Positions 9,391-16,844 of a DNA stretch of 64,000 bases are shown here, piece after piece (positions within the stretch are counted from its first letter, which is position 1; the number at the start of each line of letters is the position of its first letter). This stretch comes from Deltaproteobacteria bacterium (GTDB taxonomy: Bacteria > Desulfobacterota > Desulfobulbia > Desulfobulbales > JAGXFP01), in NCBI GenBank assembly GCA_020056965.1, contig JAGVGT010000073.1, positions 1-64,000 on the forward strand, written 5' to 3'. Both the position numbers and the translations under genes were made by a program. The notes under the pieces were generated by a model, which saw only the letters and a list, made by a program, of their open reading frames with translations, was not told the DNA's origin and made no database searches.

Positions 9391-9600
9391 TCACATCATA
9401 CGGACCCGGCCGCAGTCAGGACAGATCCAGGTGGGGCCGTTGCTCATCCCCCATTTGTTCTCGATGAAACAAACCTCGCAGATCTGAAAACCACAGGGGC
9501 AGTTCCAGCAAAACGGCAATACTTGCTTGCAGCAGTGGCACTGAAACTCTTTTCCACCCCGGCGCCGCTGGGAATATGATTCATTTTTGCCGTCTTTCAT
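9391..9600 (-). CDS. small Cys-rich (zinc-ribbon-like) protein
   Basis: This is a 69-residue protein that I do not recognise by name. It has ten cysteines, most of them in CxxC or CxxxC spacing (CHCC, CWNC, CGFQIC, CPDC), which suggests two zinc-binding knuckles. A Gly-Lys/Arg-rich N-terminus precedes the first knuckle. A GAAGG ribosome site lies 6-10 nt before the ATG. It is about 340 nt upstream of hybO on the same strand and just after the AT-rich glycosylase gene. Nothing links it to the hydrogenase except position. Whether it is expressed is uncertain, but the cysteine pattern is unlikely by chance. Confidence 0.6.
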   Translation of the reverse strand: MKDGKNESYSQRRRGGKEFQCHCCKQVLPFCWNCPCGFQICEVCFIENKWGMSNGPTWICPDCGRVRMM

Positions 9601-9618
9601 CTTAGCCTTCGCATATAA

Positions 9619-10146
9619 TTACAATTTCGGAAGCAGTTCTTTGTATCTTTGAATTTTAGATTCTTTACTGATTAGGGCGTAACGAGGAGAAGGAGATGGT
9701 AGTGTTACAAGTTGAATGAAAGGATGGTCATTGATAATGCTCTTAAAATGCTTCTTGAAGCTACACTCGACAAATTTGCTGGTGAAAAAAATCATCTCAA
9801 TTGGTGTAGTTTCGATAATTCCATCAATATCTTTGTTGTAAACGATGTTCAGCAAATTGGTATCAAGATTATTATTATCCTTCCTTTCGCACTCGCAAAT
9901 TATGTCAGCTACAGCAATACCAAGTTTGGCTAAAAGCTCTTGCTTACTGGTTTTGTTTCTTAATTCGATTCCGTATACTCCTTCAAGTATTGACCAGAAT
10001 TGATTTCTTTTTGTCCCATAGAACCAGTCATAGGAGTCATCAGTAGCGGCAGTGCCTTTCACTGCTTGTTTCCCTACAAAACTTCCCAGAAGAAGGTACT
10101 TTGCGTTTAAAGGGACAAAGTTCTCAAATGGATGCGTTTCTCGCAT
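9619..10146 (-). CDS. uracil-DNA-glycosylase-superfamily protein (hypoxanthine-glycosylase/Mug-like)
   Basis: The 175-residue protein looks like a single-domain base-excision glycosylase. Visible family marks are the strand-loop YLLLGSFVG near residue 17 (in the place of the Mug/UDG water-activating loop), a YGTKRNQFW motif about 25 residues later, which matches the N-x-F-W motif of the Mug and hypoxanthine-DNA glycosylase groups, and a C-terminal LPSPSPRY motif in the position of the HPSP/LPSTSP DNA-intercalation loop. The gene is clearly AT-richer than both flanks, with runs of AAA/ATT codons, pointing to recent transfer. The exact family (group 2 or group 6) and substrate cannot be settled by eye. 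Confidence 0.75.
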   Translation of the reverse strand: MRETHPFENFVPLNAKYLLLGSFVGKQAVKGTAATDDSYDWFYGTKRNQFWSILEGVYGIELRNKTSKQELLAKLGIAVADIICECERKDNNNLDTNLLNIVYNKDIDGIIETTPIEMIFFTSKFVECSFKKHFKSIINDHPFIQLVTLPSPSPRYALISKESKIQRYKELLPKL

Positions 10147-10386
10147 GCTAATCCCTGCTCAACCTAAGTTCGTGAGTTAATATGACACAGCGCCAGACCG
10201 GCCGCAAGATTGCCGGCATGATCGCCGCTTATTACAGAGCAATCCCCTTACCAGGATGAAACGACCGCCCCCAGACCGGACCAGGAATATCCGAGCCGGA
10301 CTTAGCCAGCCCGCAAAAGATTGGACATCCGCGCCGCTTTTCAGTAAAGTCCGGTAACTTCTTAAAATTGCAAGGAATACCACTCT

Positions 10387-11157
10387 ATGCTGCTTGCCAT
10401 CGACATCGGCAATACCAACACCGTCATCGGCCTTTTCACCGACCGGGAGATCGCCACCCACTGGCGCATCCAGACCGCCCCCGCCGCCACCGCCGACGAA
10501 CTGGCCGCCATCCTACAGGGGCTGTTCAACCTCGAAGGCTACGAATTTGCCGGGGTTGCCGGGGTGATCATCGGCAGCGTGGTGCCGTCCGTCCAGACGG
10601 CCTGGATCACCATGAGCCGCAAGTATTTCAAGGTCATCCCCCTCAAGGCTGGCCTGCACCTCAAAAGTTCCATCACCGCCAAGATCGACAACCCCGCCGA
10701 ACTGGGGGCCGACCGCCTGGTCAATTCAGTGGCCGGTTTTGAGCGCTACCACACCGCCTTGATCATCGTCGATTTCGGCACCGCCATCACCTTCGACTGC
10801 GTCTCCGACCAAGGCGAATACCTGGGCGGCGCCATCGCCCCGGGGCTGGGCATCTCCCTGGAGGCACTGGGCAGTCGCACCGCCAAGCTACCCCGGGTGG
10901 ACATCTCCAATCCCCCACCCCACGCCATCGGCACCAATACGGGCGATGCCATCAAGTCCGGCCTGCTTTTCGGCTTCGGCGGCATGGTCGAAGAATTGGT
11001 CCGCCGCCTTCGTCTGGAAATGGCCCCCGAGGTTCCGACCGTCATCGCCACCGGCGGCATGGCCGGGTTGATCGCCCCCTTCGCCCCCTCGATCAAGGCA
11101 GTCCTGCCGATGCTCACCCTCGAAGGACTACTCCTGCTCCATGAACGCAACAGCTAA
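10387..11157 (+). CDS. coaX: type III pantothenate kinase
   Basis: CoaX catalyses the first step of coenzyme A synthesis, ATP-dependent phosphorylation of pantothenate, and belongs to the ASKHA fold. The 256-residue sequence opens with the phosphate-binding motif AIDIGNTNTVIG. It keeps the substrate motif GADRLVNS, the second glycine-rich loop IVDFGTAITFD and GGAIAPGLGIS, all as in the family. AAGGA 12-16 nt before the ATG serves as ribosome site. It overlaps the next gene by 17 nt. No coaA is seen here. Confidence 0.96.
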   Translation: MLLAIDIGNTNTVIGLFTDREIATHWRIQTAPAATADELAAILQGLFNLEGYEFAGVAGVIIGSVVPSVQTAWITMSRKYFKVIPLKAGLHLKSSITAKIDNPAELGADRLVNSVAGFERYHTALIIVDFGTAITFDCVSDQGEYLGGAIAPGLGISLEALGSRTAKLPRVDISNPPPHAIGTNTGDAIKSGLLFGFGGMVEELVRRLRLEMAPEVPTVIATGGMAGLIAPFAPSIKAVLPMLTLEGLLLLHERNS

Positions 11158-12064
11158 ACCCCTGATCATCCCGCCGCCGCTCAACCCCGGTGACACCATC
11201 GGCCTGGTCACCCCGGCCGGACCGGTCCGCGACTTGGTCGCCTTCGCCTTCGGCAAACAGCTTCTGGAAGATCGGGGCTTCCGGGTCAAGGCGCCGGACG
11301 ATCTCTTCAATCAGCAGGATTTTCTGGCCGGTAGCGATCAGGAGCGGGCTTGTCAGTTTAAAACGATGTGGCATGACCCCGAGGTGAAGGCGGTACTGGC
11401 AGTGCGGGGCGGCTACGGCTGCCTGCGACTTCTGCCCCTGCTGGATCTGGCGGAACTGGCCGCCGCCCCCAAGGTTCTGGCCGGGTTCAGCGACTTGACG
11501 GTATTGCTGAACGAGATTACCCGATTGACCGGGCTGGTGACCTATCATGCCCCGGTCCTCAACAGCCTGCAGCGCTGCGATGAAACTTCCCGGGAGTCGT
11601 TCTGGCGGATGTTGGCGGGAGAAGGTGGCGGGATATTAAAGCCGGAGCGCCTCCAGGTAATTCGCCAAGGCTGGGGGCTTGGCCCCTTGACCGGCGGCAA
11701 CCTGACCAGCCTGGTCCACCTGCTCGGCACCCCCCATGAAATCACTTGGCGAGGCAGCATTCTCTTTCTGGAAGATACCGGCGAACCGCCCTACCGGATT
11801 GATCGTCTCTTGACCCACCTGGCGCGGGCTGGATGCCTGCGAGATTTGGCCGGGCTGATATTGGGGACTTTCACTAACAACAGTGGCGAGGAGGAGGCGT
11901 GGACCGCCGCGGTCTGGACGCGGGTCCTGGAACTGGCCGGAGATAATTATCCGATCTGGGGCAACTTCCCGGTGGGGCATGGCAGCCGGAACCTCTCGCT
12001 GCCGCTGGGCGTCACGACAGAGATGGATTCCACCACCGGAACCTTGAGCTTGTCCACCGACTGA
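11141..12064 (+). CDS. ldcA: LD-carboxypeptidase (peptidase family S66, LdcA/MccF type)
   Basis: This enzyme cleaves the L,D bond of murein tetrapeptides during cytoplasmic peptidoglycan recycling; some relatives (MccF) instead confer microcin immunity. The 307-residue protein keeps the nucleophile elbow GFSD with Ser117, the LEDTGEPPYRIDR stretch that supplies the glutamate, and the histidine in PVGHGSRNLSLPLG, so the Ser-Glu-His triad is intact. The conserved AVRGGYGCLRLL strand precedes it. It overlaps the end of coaX, so the two are co-transcribed. Recycling is the more likely role. Confidence 0.93.
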   Translation: MNATAKPLIIPPPLNPGDTIGLVTPAGPVRDLVAFAFGKQLLEDRGFRVKAPDDLFNQQDFLAGSDQERACQFKTMWHDPEVKAVLAVRGGYGCLRLLPLLDLAELAAAPKVLAGFSDLTVLLNEITRLTGLVTYHAPVLNSLQRCDETSRESFWRMLAGEGGGILKPERLQVIRQGWGLGPLTGGNLTSLVHLLGTPHEITWRGSILFLEDTGEPPYRIDRLLTHLARAGCLRDLAGLILGTFTNNSGEEEAWTAAVWTRVLELAGDNYPIWGNFPVGHGSRNLSLPLGVTTEMDSTTGTLSLSTD

Positions 12065-12082
12065 AGAAATCTTTTGCCTGGC

Positions 12083-12835
12083 TCAATTACCTTTGCGCAG
12101 CAAAAAGGCCACCCGGTCGTGGAGCAACTCGGCCAAAGCCTGTTTCTCCTTGGTGCTATAGTCCCGACTATCCACCGGCATGCCCAGCCGGATCACCACC
12201 TTCCCGGGCCGAGCCAGAATCTTCCCCTTGGGCAACACTTCGTGGGTGCCGCTGATCGCCATCGGCACCAGCTCCACTCCTGACTTGATGGCCAATTGCA
12301 TGCCGCCGGCCTTGAAGGGCTGCAGCATGCCATCGGGGCTTCTGGTTCCCTCCGGGAAGATGATCACTGAGGCGCCGGCGGCAATCCTTTTGGCCGCCTC
12401 ATCCAGACTCTTCAAGGCCTGGCGGCCGTGGGAACGGTCGACCGGAATGGAACCGGCCAGGAGCATGGCCCAGCCAAAGAAAGGCAGGCGGAACAGTTCC
12501 TTCTTGGCCAGCCAGCGAAAATCCATCGGAAAGAAACCGTCCAGAACGAAAATATCGAATTGGCTCTGATGATTGGCCACAAAAATATAGGGTTTCGAAC
12601 GATCCAGCAGTTTCAGGCCCTCGACCCTGACCTGGACCCCGCTCCAGCCGGAAATCAGCCTCCCCCAGAAGCGCGGGACGGCCTGAATCTTGACGACCGG
12701 AATGCGCAACAACCCCCGGCCGATCAGCACCGCCACGCTGGCGGCGATGGTGAGAAAAGGGACAACCAGCAGAACCAGGATTGCGCGTAGACGATTCAAG
12801 TGTTCTTCTCGACTGGCAAAGGTAGTTTCACCCAC
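12083..12835 (-). CDS. plsC: 1-acyl-sn-glycerol-3-phosphate acyltransferase
   Basis: PlsC adds the second acyl chain to lysophosphatidic acid to give phosphatidic acid. The 250-residue protein carries the catalytic HX4D box (NHQSQFDIF) and the substrate-binding FPEGTRS box, and has an N-terminal hydrophobic segment (about residues 15-45) that anchors it to the inner membrane. The start at 12835 is a GTG. It converges on ldcA, with only 18 nt between the stops. Confidence 0.92.
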   Translation of the reverse strand: MGETTFASREEHLNRLRAILVLLVVPFLTIAASVAVLIGRGLLRIPVVKIQAVPRFWGRLISGWSGVQVRVEGLKLLDRSKPYIFVANHQSQFDIFVLDGFFPMDFRWLAKKELFRLPFFGWAMLLAGSIPVDRSHGRQALKSLDEAAKRIAAGASVIIFPEGTRSPDGMLQPFKAGGMQLAIKSGVELVPMAISGTHEVLPKGKILARPGKVVIRLGMPVDSRDYSTKEKQALAELLHDRVAFLLRKGN

Positions 12836-12980
12836 CGCTGAAAAGCCCGCGGCAGGCCTTTATCGTGTTGATTTGATTGGCAATCGAAGCTAACATAGCC
12901 GCCTGATTCTGGCAAGGCAATAACCCGGTTCGGACCGGAAACACTTCGCCCGGAAAACCTTCAACCGCAAAGGCTGCTCT

Positions 12981-13796
12981 ATGCTCCGCCCCCCTTATCA
13001 AAGATATCAACATCTGTACGTTTACCATCTCGACAGCATGGTCCTGCCCACCTTTGACGACCCCGACCTGATCGGCGTCTGGCTGGAAGACGGCTGCCCG
13101 ATTCTTTTCTTTCACCAGGCCAAGGATGAACTCATCGCCAGCCTCTGTGCGGCGCATAACGGGCGGATCATCTACCAGGCCGATCTCGATTACACCGACT
13201 GGGAGGTCGGCCAGGAAATCGCGCCATTCACCCTGGGTGGATTGACGGTCGCCCCGGTCTGGGCCGAAGAGGAGGCCGATATCCGCCTGGACCCCAGCGT
13301 CATCTTCGGCACCGGCTTTCACCCCTCCACCCGCCTCTGCCTGGAAACCCTGAGCAAATACTGCCGGACCCCCGAGTTGGCGATCGGCTCCATGCTCGAC
13401 CTGGGCACCGGCACCGGACTCCTGGCCATCGCCGCCGCCAAAATGGGCGTGCAAAAGATTACCGCCCTCGACCATAATCCCCTGGCCTGTGAAGTCGCCC
13501 TCCGGAACGTGGCGCTGAACGGCGGCACAACCCAGATCACCGTAAGCGAAAGCGACCTGCGGCTCCAGGAACCCGATACCAATGTGGACCTGGTGGTGGC
13601 CAACCTCTATCCCACTCTGCTGGCCGAACTCTTTGCCCGGCCCAGTTTCTGGCAGGGCAAGCTCTATCTGATCTCGGGATTTATCGCAGCCATGGAAGAA
13701 GAACTACTGGCCGCCCTGCCGGCCGGCAAAATCAGGATGCTGGAACGATGTCGCTCCGAGCGCTGGTGTCTGTGGGTGTTGGCCCCGATGGCCTGA
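12981..13796 (+). CDS. prmA: ribosomal protein L11 methyltransferase-like SAM enzyme (PrmA family)
   Basis: PrmA trimethylates ribosomal protein L11. The 271-residue protein has an N-terminal alpha/beta domain followed by a Rossmann methyltransferase domain. The PrmA-specific GTGFHPSTR motif is at 110-118 and the SAM-binding DLGTGTGLLAI at 140-150. The usual catalytic-loop motif V(A)ANI is VVANLYPTLL here. Length is slightly short (family about 290). The N-terminal half is less typical, so a related lysine methyltransferase with another target is possible. It stands alone between plsC (divergent) and the redox block. Confidence 0.82.
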   Translation: MLRPPYQRYQHLYVYHLDSMVLPTFDDPDLIGVWLEDGCPILFFHQAKDELIASLCAAHNGRIIYQADLDYTDWEVGQEIAPFTLGGLTVAPVWAEEEADIRLDPSVIFGTGFHPSTRLCLETLSKYCRTPELAIGSMLDLGTGTGLLAIAAAKMGVQKITALDHNPLACEVALRNVALNGGTTQITVSESDLRLQEPDTNVDLVVANLYPTLLAELFARPSFWQGKLYLISGFIAAMEEELLAALPAGKIRMLERCRSERWCLWVLAPMA

Positions 13797-13948
13797 ATCG
13801 GCAAGGGAGGCCTGGAAAAGCGGGGGCGGGAGTTGAATCAGGAAGAGTGGGCTGAGCCGAAAGCTGACGCCCTAAATACCATCTCCCGGTCGGCGCCGCT
13901 CCCGGAAAACGGAGACGGCCGCCATGGCTGGGGTGGTATTTTGCGCAA

Positions 13949-14188
13949 CTATTCTTTGCGAGTCTTGGCCTCCGGTTCCGGAACATCCTGAAGATTGCCG
14001 GCCATGGAAAAAACGGCCGGGATCACGGCGATGGCGGCGAACGGACCCATGATCAGAAAGAGCAGAAAGGTCACCCCCAGCCAGAGAAACTGGACACAAT
14101 TCCAGATCCGTTCGCCGATTCCGGCCGTCTCTAAACCGCCGCTGTGTTCCTGCTGCCACCGGTGCCAAAGCTGACTTGCGCTGTTCAT
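13949..14188 (-). CDS. small membrane protein after the NrfD-MerR pair
   Basis: A 79-residue protein with one long or two short hydrophobic segments (about residues 27-65) and a charged C-terminus. An AGGAGG ribosome site 6 nt before the ATG makes it a real gene. It follows the MerR gene at 14229 by 40 nt and so belongs to the same transcript as the NrfD-type subunit. Hmc- and Hme-type complexes often contain such a small membrane subunit (for example HmcD), but I see no specific similarity. Confidence 0.7.
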   Translation of the reverse strand: MNSASQLWHRWQQEHSGGLETAGIGERIWNCVQFLWLGVTFLLFLIMGPFAAIAVIPAVFSMAGNLQDVPEPEAKTRKE

Positions 14189-14228
14189 TGTCGCCTCCTG
14201 ACAGTTGCTTGCGTGAGAACCAATCTTT

Positions 14229-14588
14229 TCAGGCCGCCAGATTACCGCTGGCGCTCTTCTTCACCACTTCCACCTTGCGGGGCACCAGGCCATTGGCCAT
14301 GAAGGCGGTGCATTGCTTGCGCATCTCAAAGGGGCAATCGGCAATGTTCCAGCACGGGGTGTACTTCAGGAGCTTCTTGATGGCGGCGATACTGATACCC
14401 TGCTCATGGATCATGTTCCGCAAACACTGGATCCAGCGGATGTCGTCCATGGTGTAGTAGCGCCACTGCCCGCGGCGGAGGGGCTTGACCAGATTCTCCT
14501 CCTCATAGATCCGGAGGGTCCTGGGGTGGATTTCCAGCATGCGGGCCGCAGTACCGATGGTAAAGATCGCCTGGTTGTCGCTGATCAT
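14229..14588 (-). CDS. MerR-family regulator with a C-terminal cysteine cluster (copy 1)
   Basis: The 119-residue protein has an N-terminal MerR winged helix-turn-helix (FTIGTAARMLEIHPRTLRIYEEENL, HspR-like) and a coupling helix. It then has a short C-terminal segment with C79, C85 and C93 in the pattern PCWxIAxCPx6C; C55 lies in the preceding helix. The same four cysteines recur in the second MerR protein at 22294, so they probably bind an Fe-S cluster or zinc, or act as a redox switch. It lies 66 nt after the NrfD-type gene and probably controls this operon or its twin. Confidence 0.85.
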   Translation of the reverse strand: MISDNQAIFTIGTAARMLEIHPRTLRIYEEENLVKPLRRGQWRYYTMDDIRWIQCLRNMIHEQGISIAAIKKLLKYTPCWNIADCPFEMRKQCTAFMANGLVPRKVEVVKKSASGNLAA

Positions 14589-14654
14589 GACCTTCTCCCT
14601 GTTCGCTGCGCCGTGGGCCGGCCAATCCGACCCACGGCAGGTGCTTGTCGCTAA

Positions 14655-15863
14655 TTAGTGTTGATCATGACCGTAGCGGAAGGCCTTGCCGAAGAATCTC
14701 TCCCCCAGCAGGAACCCGGCCCCGGCCAAGCCGATCGCGCCGAGGGCCACCAGGAACTCGCACAGCGACGGGACATAGTGCAGGTAGGTGGGCAGATCGT
14801 CATAACCGAAGAAATGCGGCACCTGCTGCCCGACCACGACCAGATCATAGCGTTGGAAGAAACCGCCGACCAGAGCCAGCAACGCCGCGGTGGACATGGC
14901 CTGGACACTGCGGAAGCCGGAGAGGAGCAGAATCAGAATGGGGATAACCATACCGATACAGATCTCGAAGACCCAGAAGTTGGTGGCCATGGGACCAGTC
15001 AGCAGGCTGTCAGCCGCCAGGCGGCCGGTCTCCTCGCCGCCGGTATAGAAGGCGATGAATTTCCAGGCGGTAGCCACCCCGATCAAAAAGAGCAGTCCGG
15101 TCAGCACCTTGGCGGCGGCCTGCACCCCTACCAGCTCCTGACCCTCCAGCTTCTCGCCCCGGATGCTGTGGGCAAAGTGGGTGAAGAGGATGATGGCGGC
15201 GGCGCCGCTCAAGAAGGCCGAGGCCAGGAAGTAGACCGGCAGCTGCGCGCCGTACCAGAAAGGATGGGCGGAGAGAGTTGCGAAAACCGCGCCAAGATTG
15301 GTGTTGGCCATCACCTCGGCCAGAGCGCCCATAACCCCAAGGCCTACAGCCAAGCCCAACCGGCCGGTAAGGATCAAGAAGAACTCCACCATCATGAAGG
15401 CTACGGCCATGCCGTACAAAGTGCCCATCCACCAGATATTGGAGGTCAGGTTAGGAGAGGTAATGTTGTAGATGGCCATGCGCCAGGGATTCTCCAGCTC
15501 CAGACCGATCATGAAGAACCCGGCAATGATGGTGACAATGGAGAGAAAGACCATCCGATTGGCCAGGGGAGCCAGCTTGTTGCCGCCAAAGATGTGGCTG
15601 AGGGCGGCCAGCAGACAGAGGCCCGTCGAGGTGATCGCGAAAAAGGCGTAACCGGCAATCAACAACCCCCATGGCATTTCGCGGGTATTGTTATAGGCGA
15701 TATGATGACCGGCCACAAAGGCATAGATGCCGGCGCCCAAACCGGTCAGCAGCAGAAGCATGAACAACAAGGTGACCCGATTGATGGCCGGACGCCCCAC
15801 CTTGGGCTCGGCGGCGGCGGCGATGCTGCTCACCGTGGCGGCTAGTGAAAAATTGCTCCCCAT
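14655..15863 (-). CDS. NrfD/PsrC-family membrane subunit (copy 1)
   Basis: A 402-residue polytopic membrane protein (about ten hydrophobic segments) of the NrfD family, whose members exchange electrons between an Fe-S partner and the quinone pool. It is clearly paralogous to the protein at 22824-24017. Both share AYNNTREMPWGLLIA near the first helices, TSNIWWMGTLYG in the middle and RYDLVVVGQ...VPHF near the end. I start at 15863 (MGSNFS), preceded by AGGAGG 8 nt upstream, rather than at the upstream in-frame start 15926. A sigma-54 type promoter lies 88-102 nt upstream. The periplasmic Fe-S and cytochrome partners are probably those encoded at 18694-19878. Confidence 0.9.
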   Translation of the reverse strand: MGSNFSLAATVSSIAAAAEPKVGRPAINRVTLLFMLLLLTGLGAGIYAFVAGHHIAYNNTREMPWGLLIAGYAFFAITSTGLCLLAALSHIFGGNKLAPLANRMVFLSIVTIIAGFFMIGLELENPWRMAIYNITSPNLTSNIWWMGTLYGMAVAFMMVEFFLILTGRLGLAVGLGVMGALAEVMANTNLGAVFATLSAHPFWYGAQLPVYFLASAFLSGAAAIILFTHFAHSIRGEKLEGQELVGVQAAAKVLTGLLFLIGVATAWKFIAFYTGGEETGRLAADSLLTGPMATNFWVFEICIGMVIPILILLLSGFRSVQAMSTAALLALVGGFFQRYDLVVVGQQVPHFFGYDDLPTYLHYVPSLCEFLVALGAIGLAGAGFLLGERFFGKAFRYGHDQH

Positions 15864-15950
15864 TTTTTTCCTCCTCATGTTTTTGAATAAGTGTCGCAAG
15901 TTAATGCCGGGGCCACCGGCTGCCATTCACATCATCTGCCCTTCTTAAGA

Positions 15951-15965
15951 GCAAGGGGCGTGCCA
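15951..15965 (-). promoter_or_regulatory. sigma-54 (-24/-12) promoter
   Basis: On the minus strand the sequence reads TGGCAC-GCCCC-TTGC, an exact match to the sigma-54 core TGGCAC-N5-TTGC with the required 10-nt gap between GG and GC. Transcription would begin about 12 nt downstream, near 15939, leaving a leader of about 75 nt before the NrfD-type start at 15863. A sigma-54 activator is encoded nearby at 20300-22030, which makes regulation by that protein likely. Confidence 0.75.
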
Positions 15966-16409
15966 CCGGCCGGGGCGCCACCACAAGCCGGCCGAGATGA
16001 ACGCGGCTAAACCGCCTGATTACGGCTGGTTAAAGAAATTATCCGATAGTGATTTGCGGGGTTTACCGGCAATGGGGAAGGGGAGAATATTTGACAACTA
16101 AGACGCAGAACGAGCCGCAGCCCCAGGACGAACCCGGCGCAAAACAAGCCGTTACAGAGAACTCCACGGAAGCGATCAGGACATGAAGCCCCGCACAGGA
16201 AACAGCTGCAGATGTGCCGCTTTCAGGCTTACGACAATGAATTTACCGAATCTTCGTCAGAGGGTCGAACGAGGGAGGAAGGAGGGAGGAGCAACACTTG
16301 CAAACCAGGGCAACCGGGATGGTCAACGCCAGCCGGATTCTGCCTTGCCATTATCTTTACCGACGCCGGCCACTCGACCTGACCACGGCGGGCCAGGCCG
16401 AATCATTAG
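15966..16409. other. non-coding stretch upstream of the sigma-54 promoter
   Basis: This 444-nt stretch has no gene I can support; the short open frames lack ribosome sites. It separates the receiver gene (stop at 16410) from the sigma-54 promoter and is where the upstream activator sites would be expected. I did not find a strong repeated palindrome in it by eye. Confidence 0.4.
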
Positions 16410-16808
16410 TCAATCGCGGTTGGCTTCGGCATCCTTGGCGGCCCGGTGGATCGCCAGATCAATGGCAATATGCAGCTCCCGGTCCTTGAAAGGCTTGAGC
16501 AAATAGCCATAGTTCTCTGTCTGCTTGGCCTGCTCCACCAGATACTGGTTGTCATAGGCGGTGAGGTAGATCACCGGGGTGCGCTGTTTTTTTCTGATTT
16601 CCCGGGCGGCTTCAATACCATTCATCTCACCCTTCAACATGATGTCCATGAGAATCAGATCGGGTTGATCGGCGACCGCCAGCTCCACCGCCTCCTGACC
16701 AGTAGCGGAGATGGAGGTCACCATGTATCCCAGATCGATCAAGCAGTTCTTAATATCATTGGCGATAATCCATTCATCTTCGACAATCATGATCCGTGGT
16801 CGCTTCAT
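16410..16808 (-). CDS. single-domain response regulator
   Basis: A 132-residue CheY-like receiver with no output domain. The acidic pocket (E10, D11), phospho-acceptor D55 in LILMDIML, the Thr in YLTAYD and the Lys in LKPFKDREL are all present. I start at 16808 because the upstream in-frame ATG at 16826 contains the ribosome site (AAGGAGG). It lies 36 nt after the histidine kinase gene and is its likely partner. With no DNA-binding domain it must act through protein contact or phosphotransfer. Confidence 0.9.
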   Translation of the reverse strand: MKRPRIMIVEDEWIIANDIKNCLIDLGYMVTSISATGQEAVELAVADQPDLILMDIMLKGEMNGIEAAREIRKKQRTPVIYLTAYDNQYLVEQAKQTENYGYLLKPFKDRELHIAIDLAIHRAAKDAEANRD

Positions 16809-16844
16809 TACAGCCTCCTTGCCCATGCAGAATGAGGGAATTTA

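Noticed and set aside
11141-12064. Suspected loss of the LdcA nucleophile (Cys in RGGYGC)
   Set aside because: The nucleophile of family S66 is the Ser in the later G-x-S-D elbow, present here as GFSD (Ser117). The enzyme looks normal.
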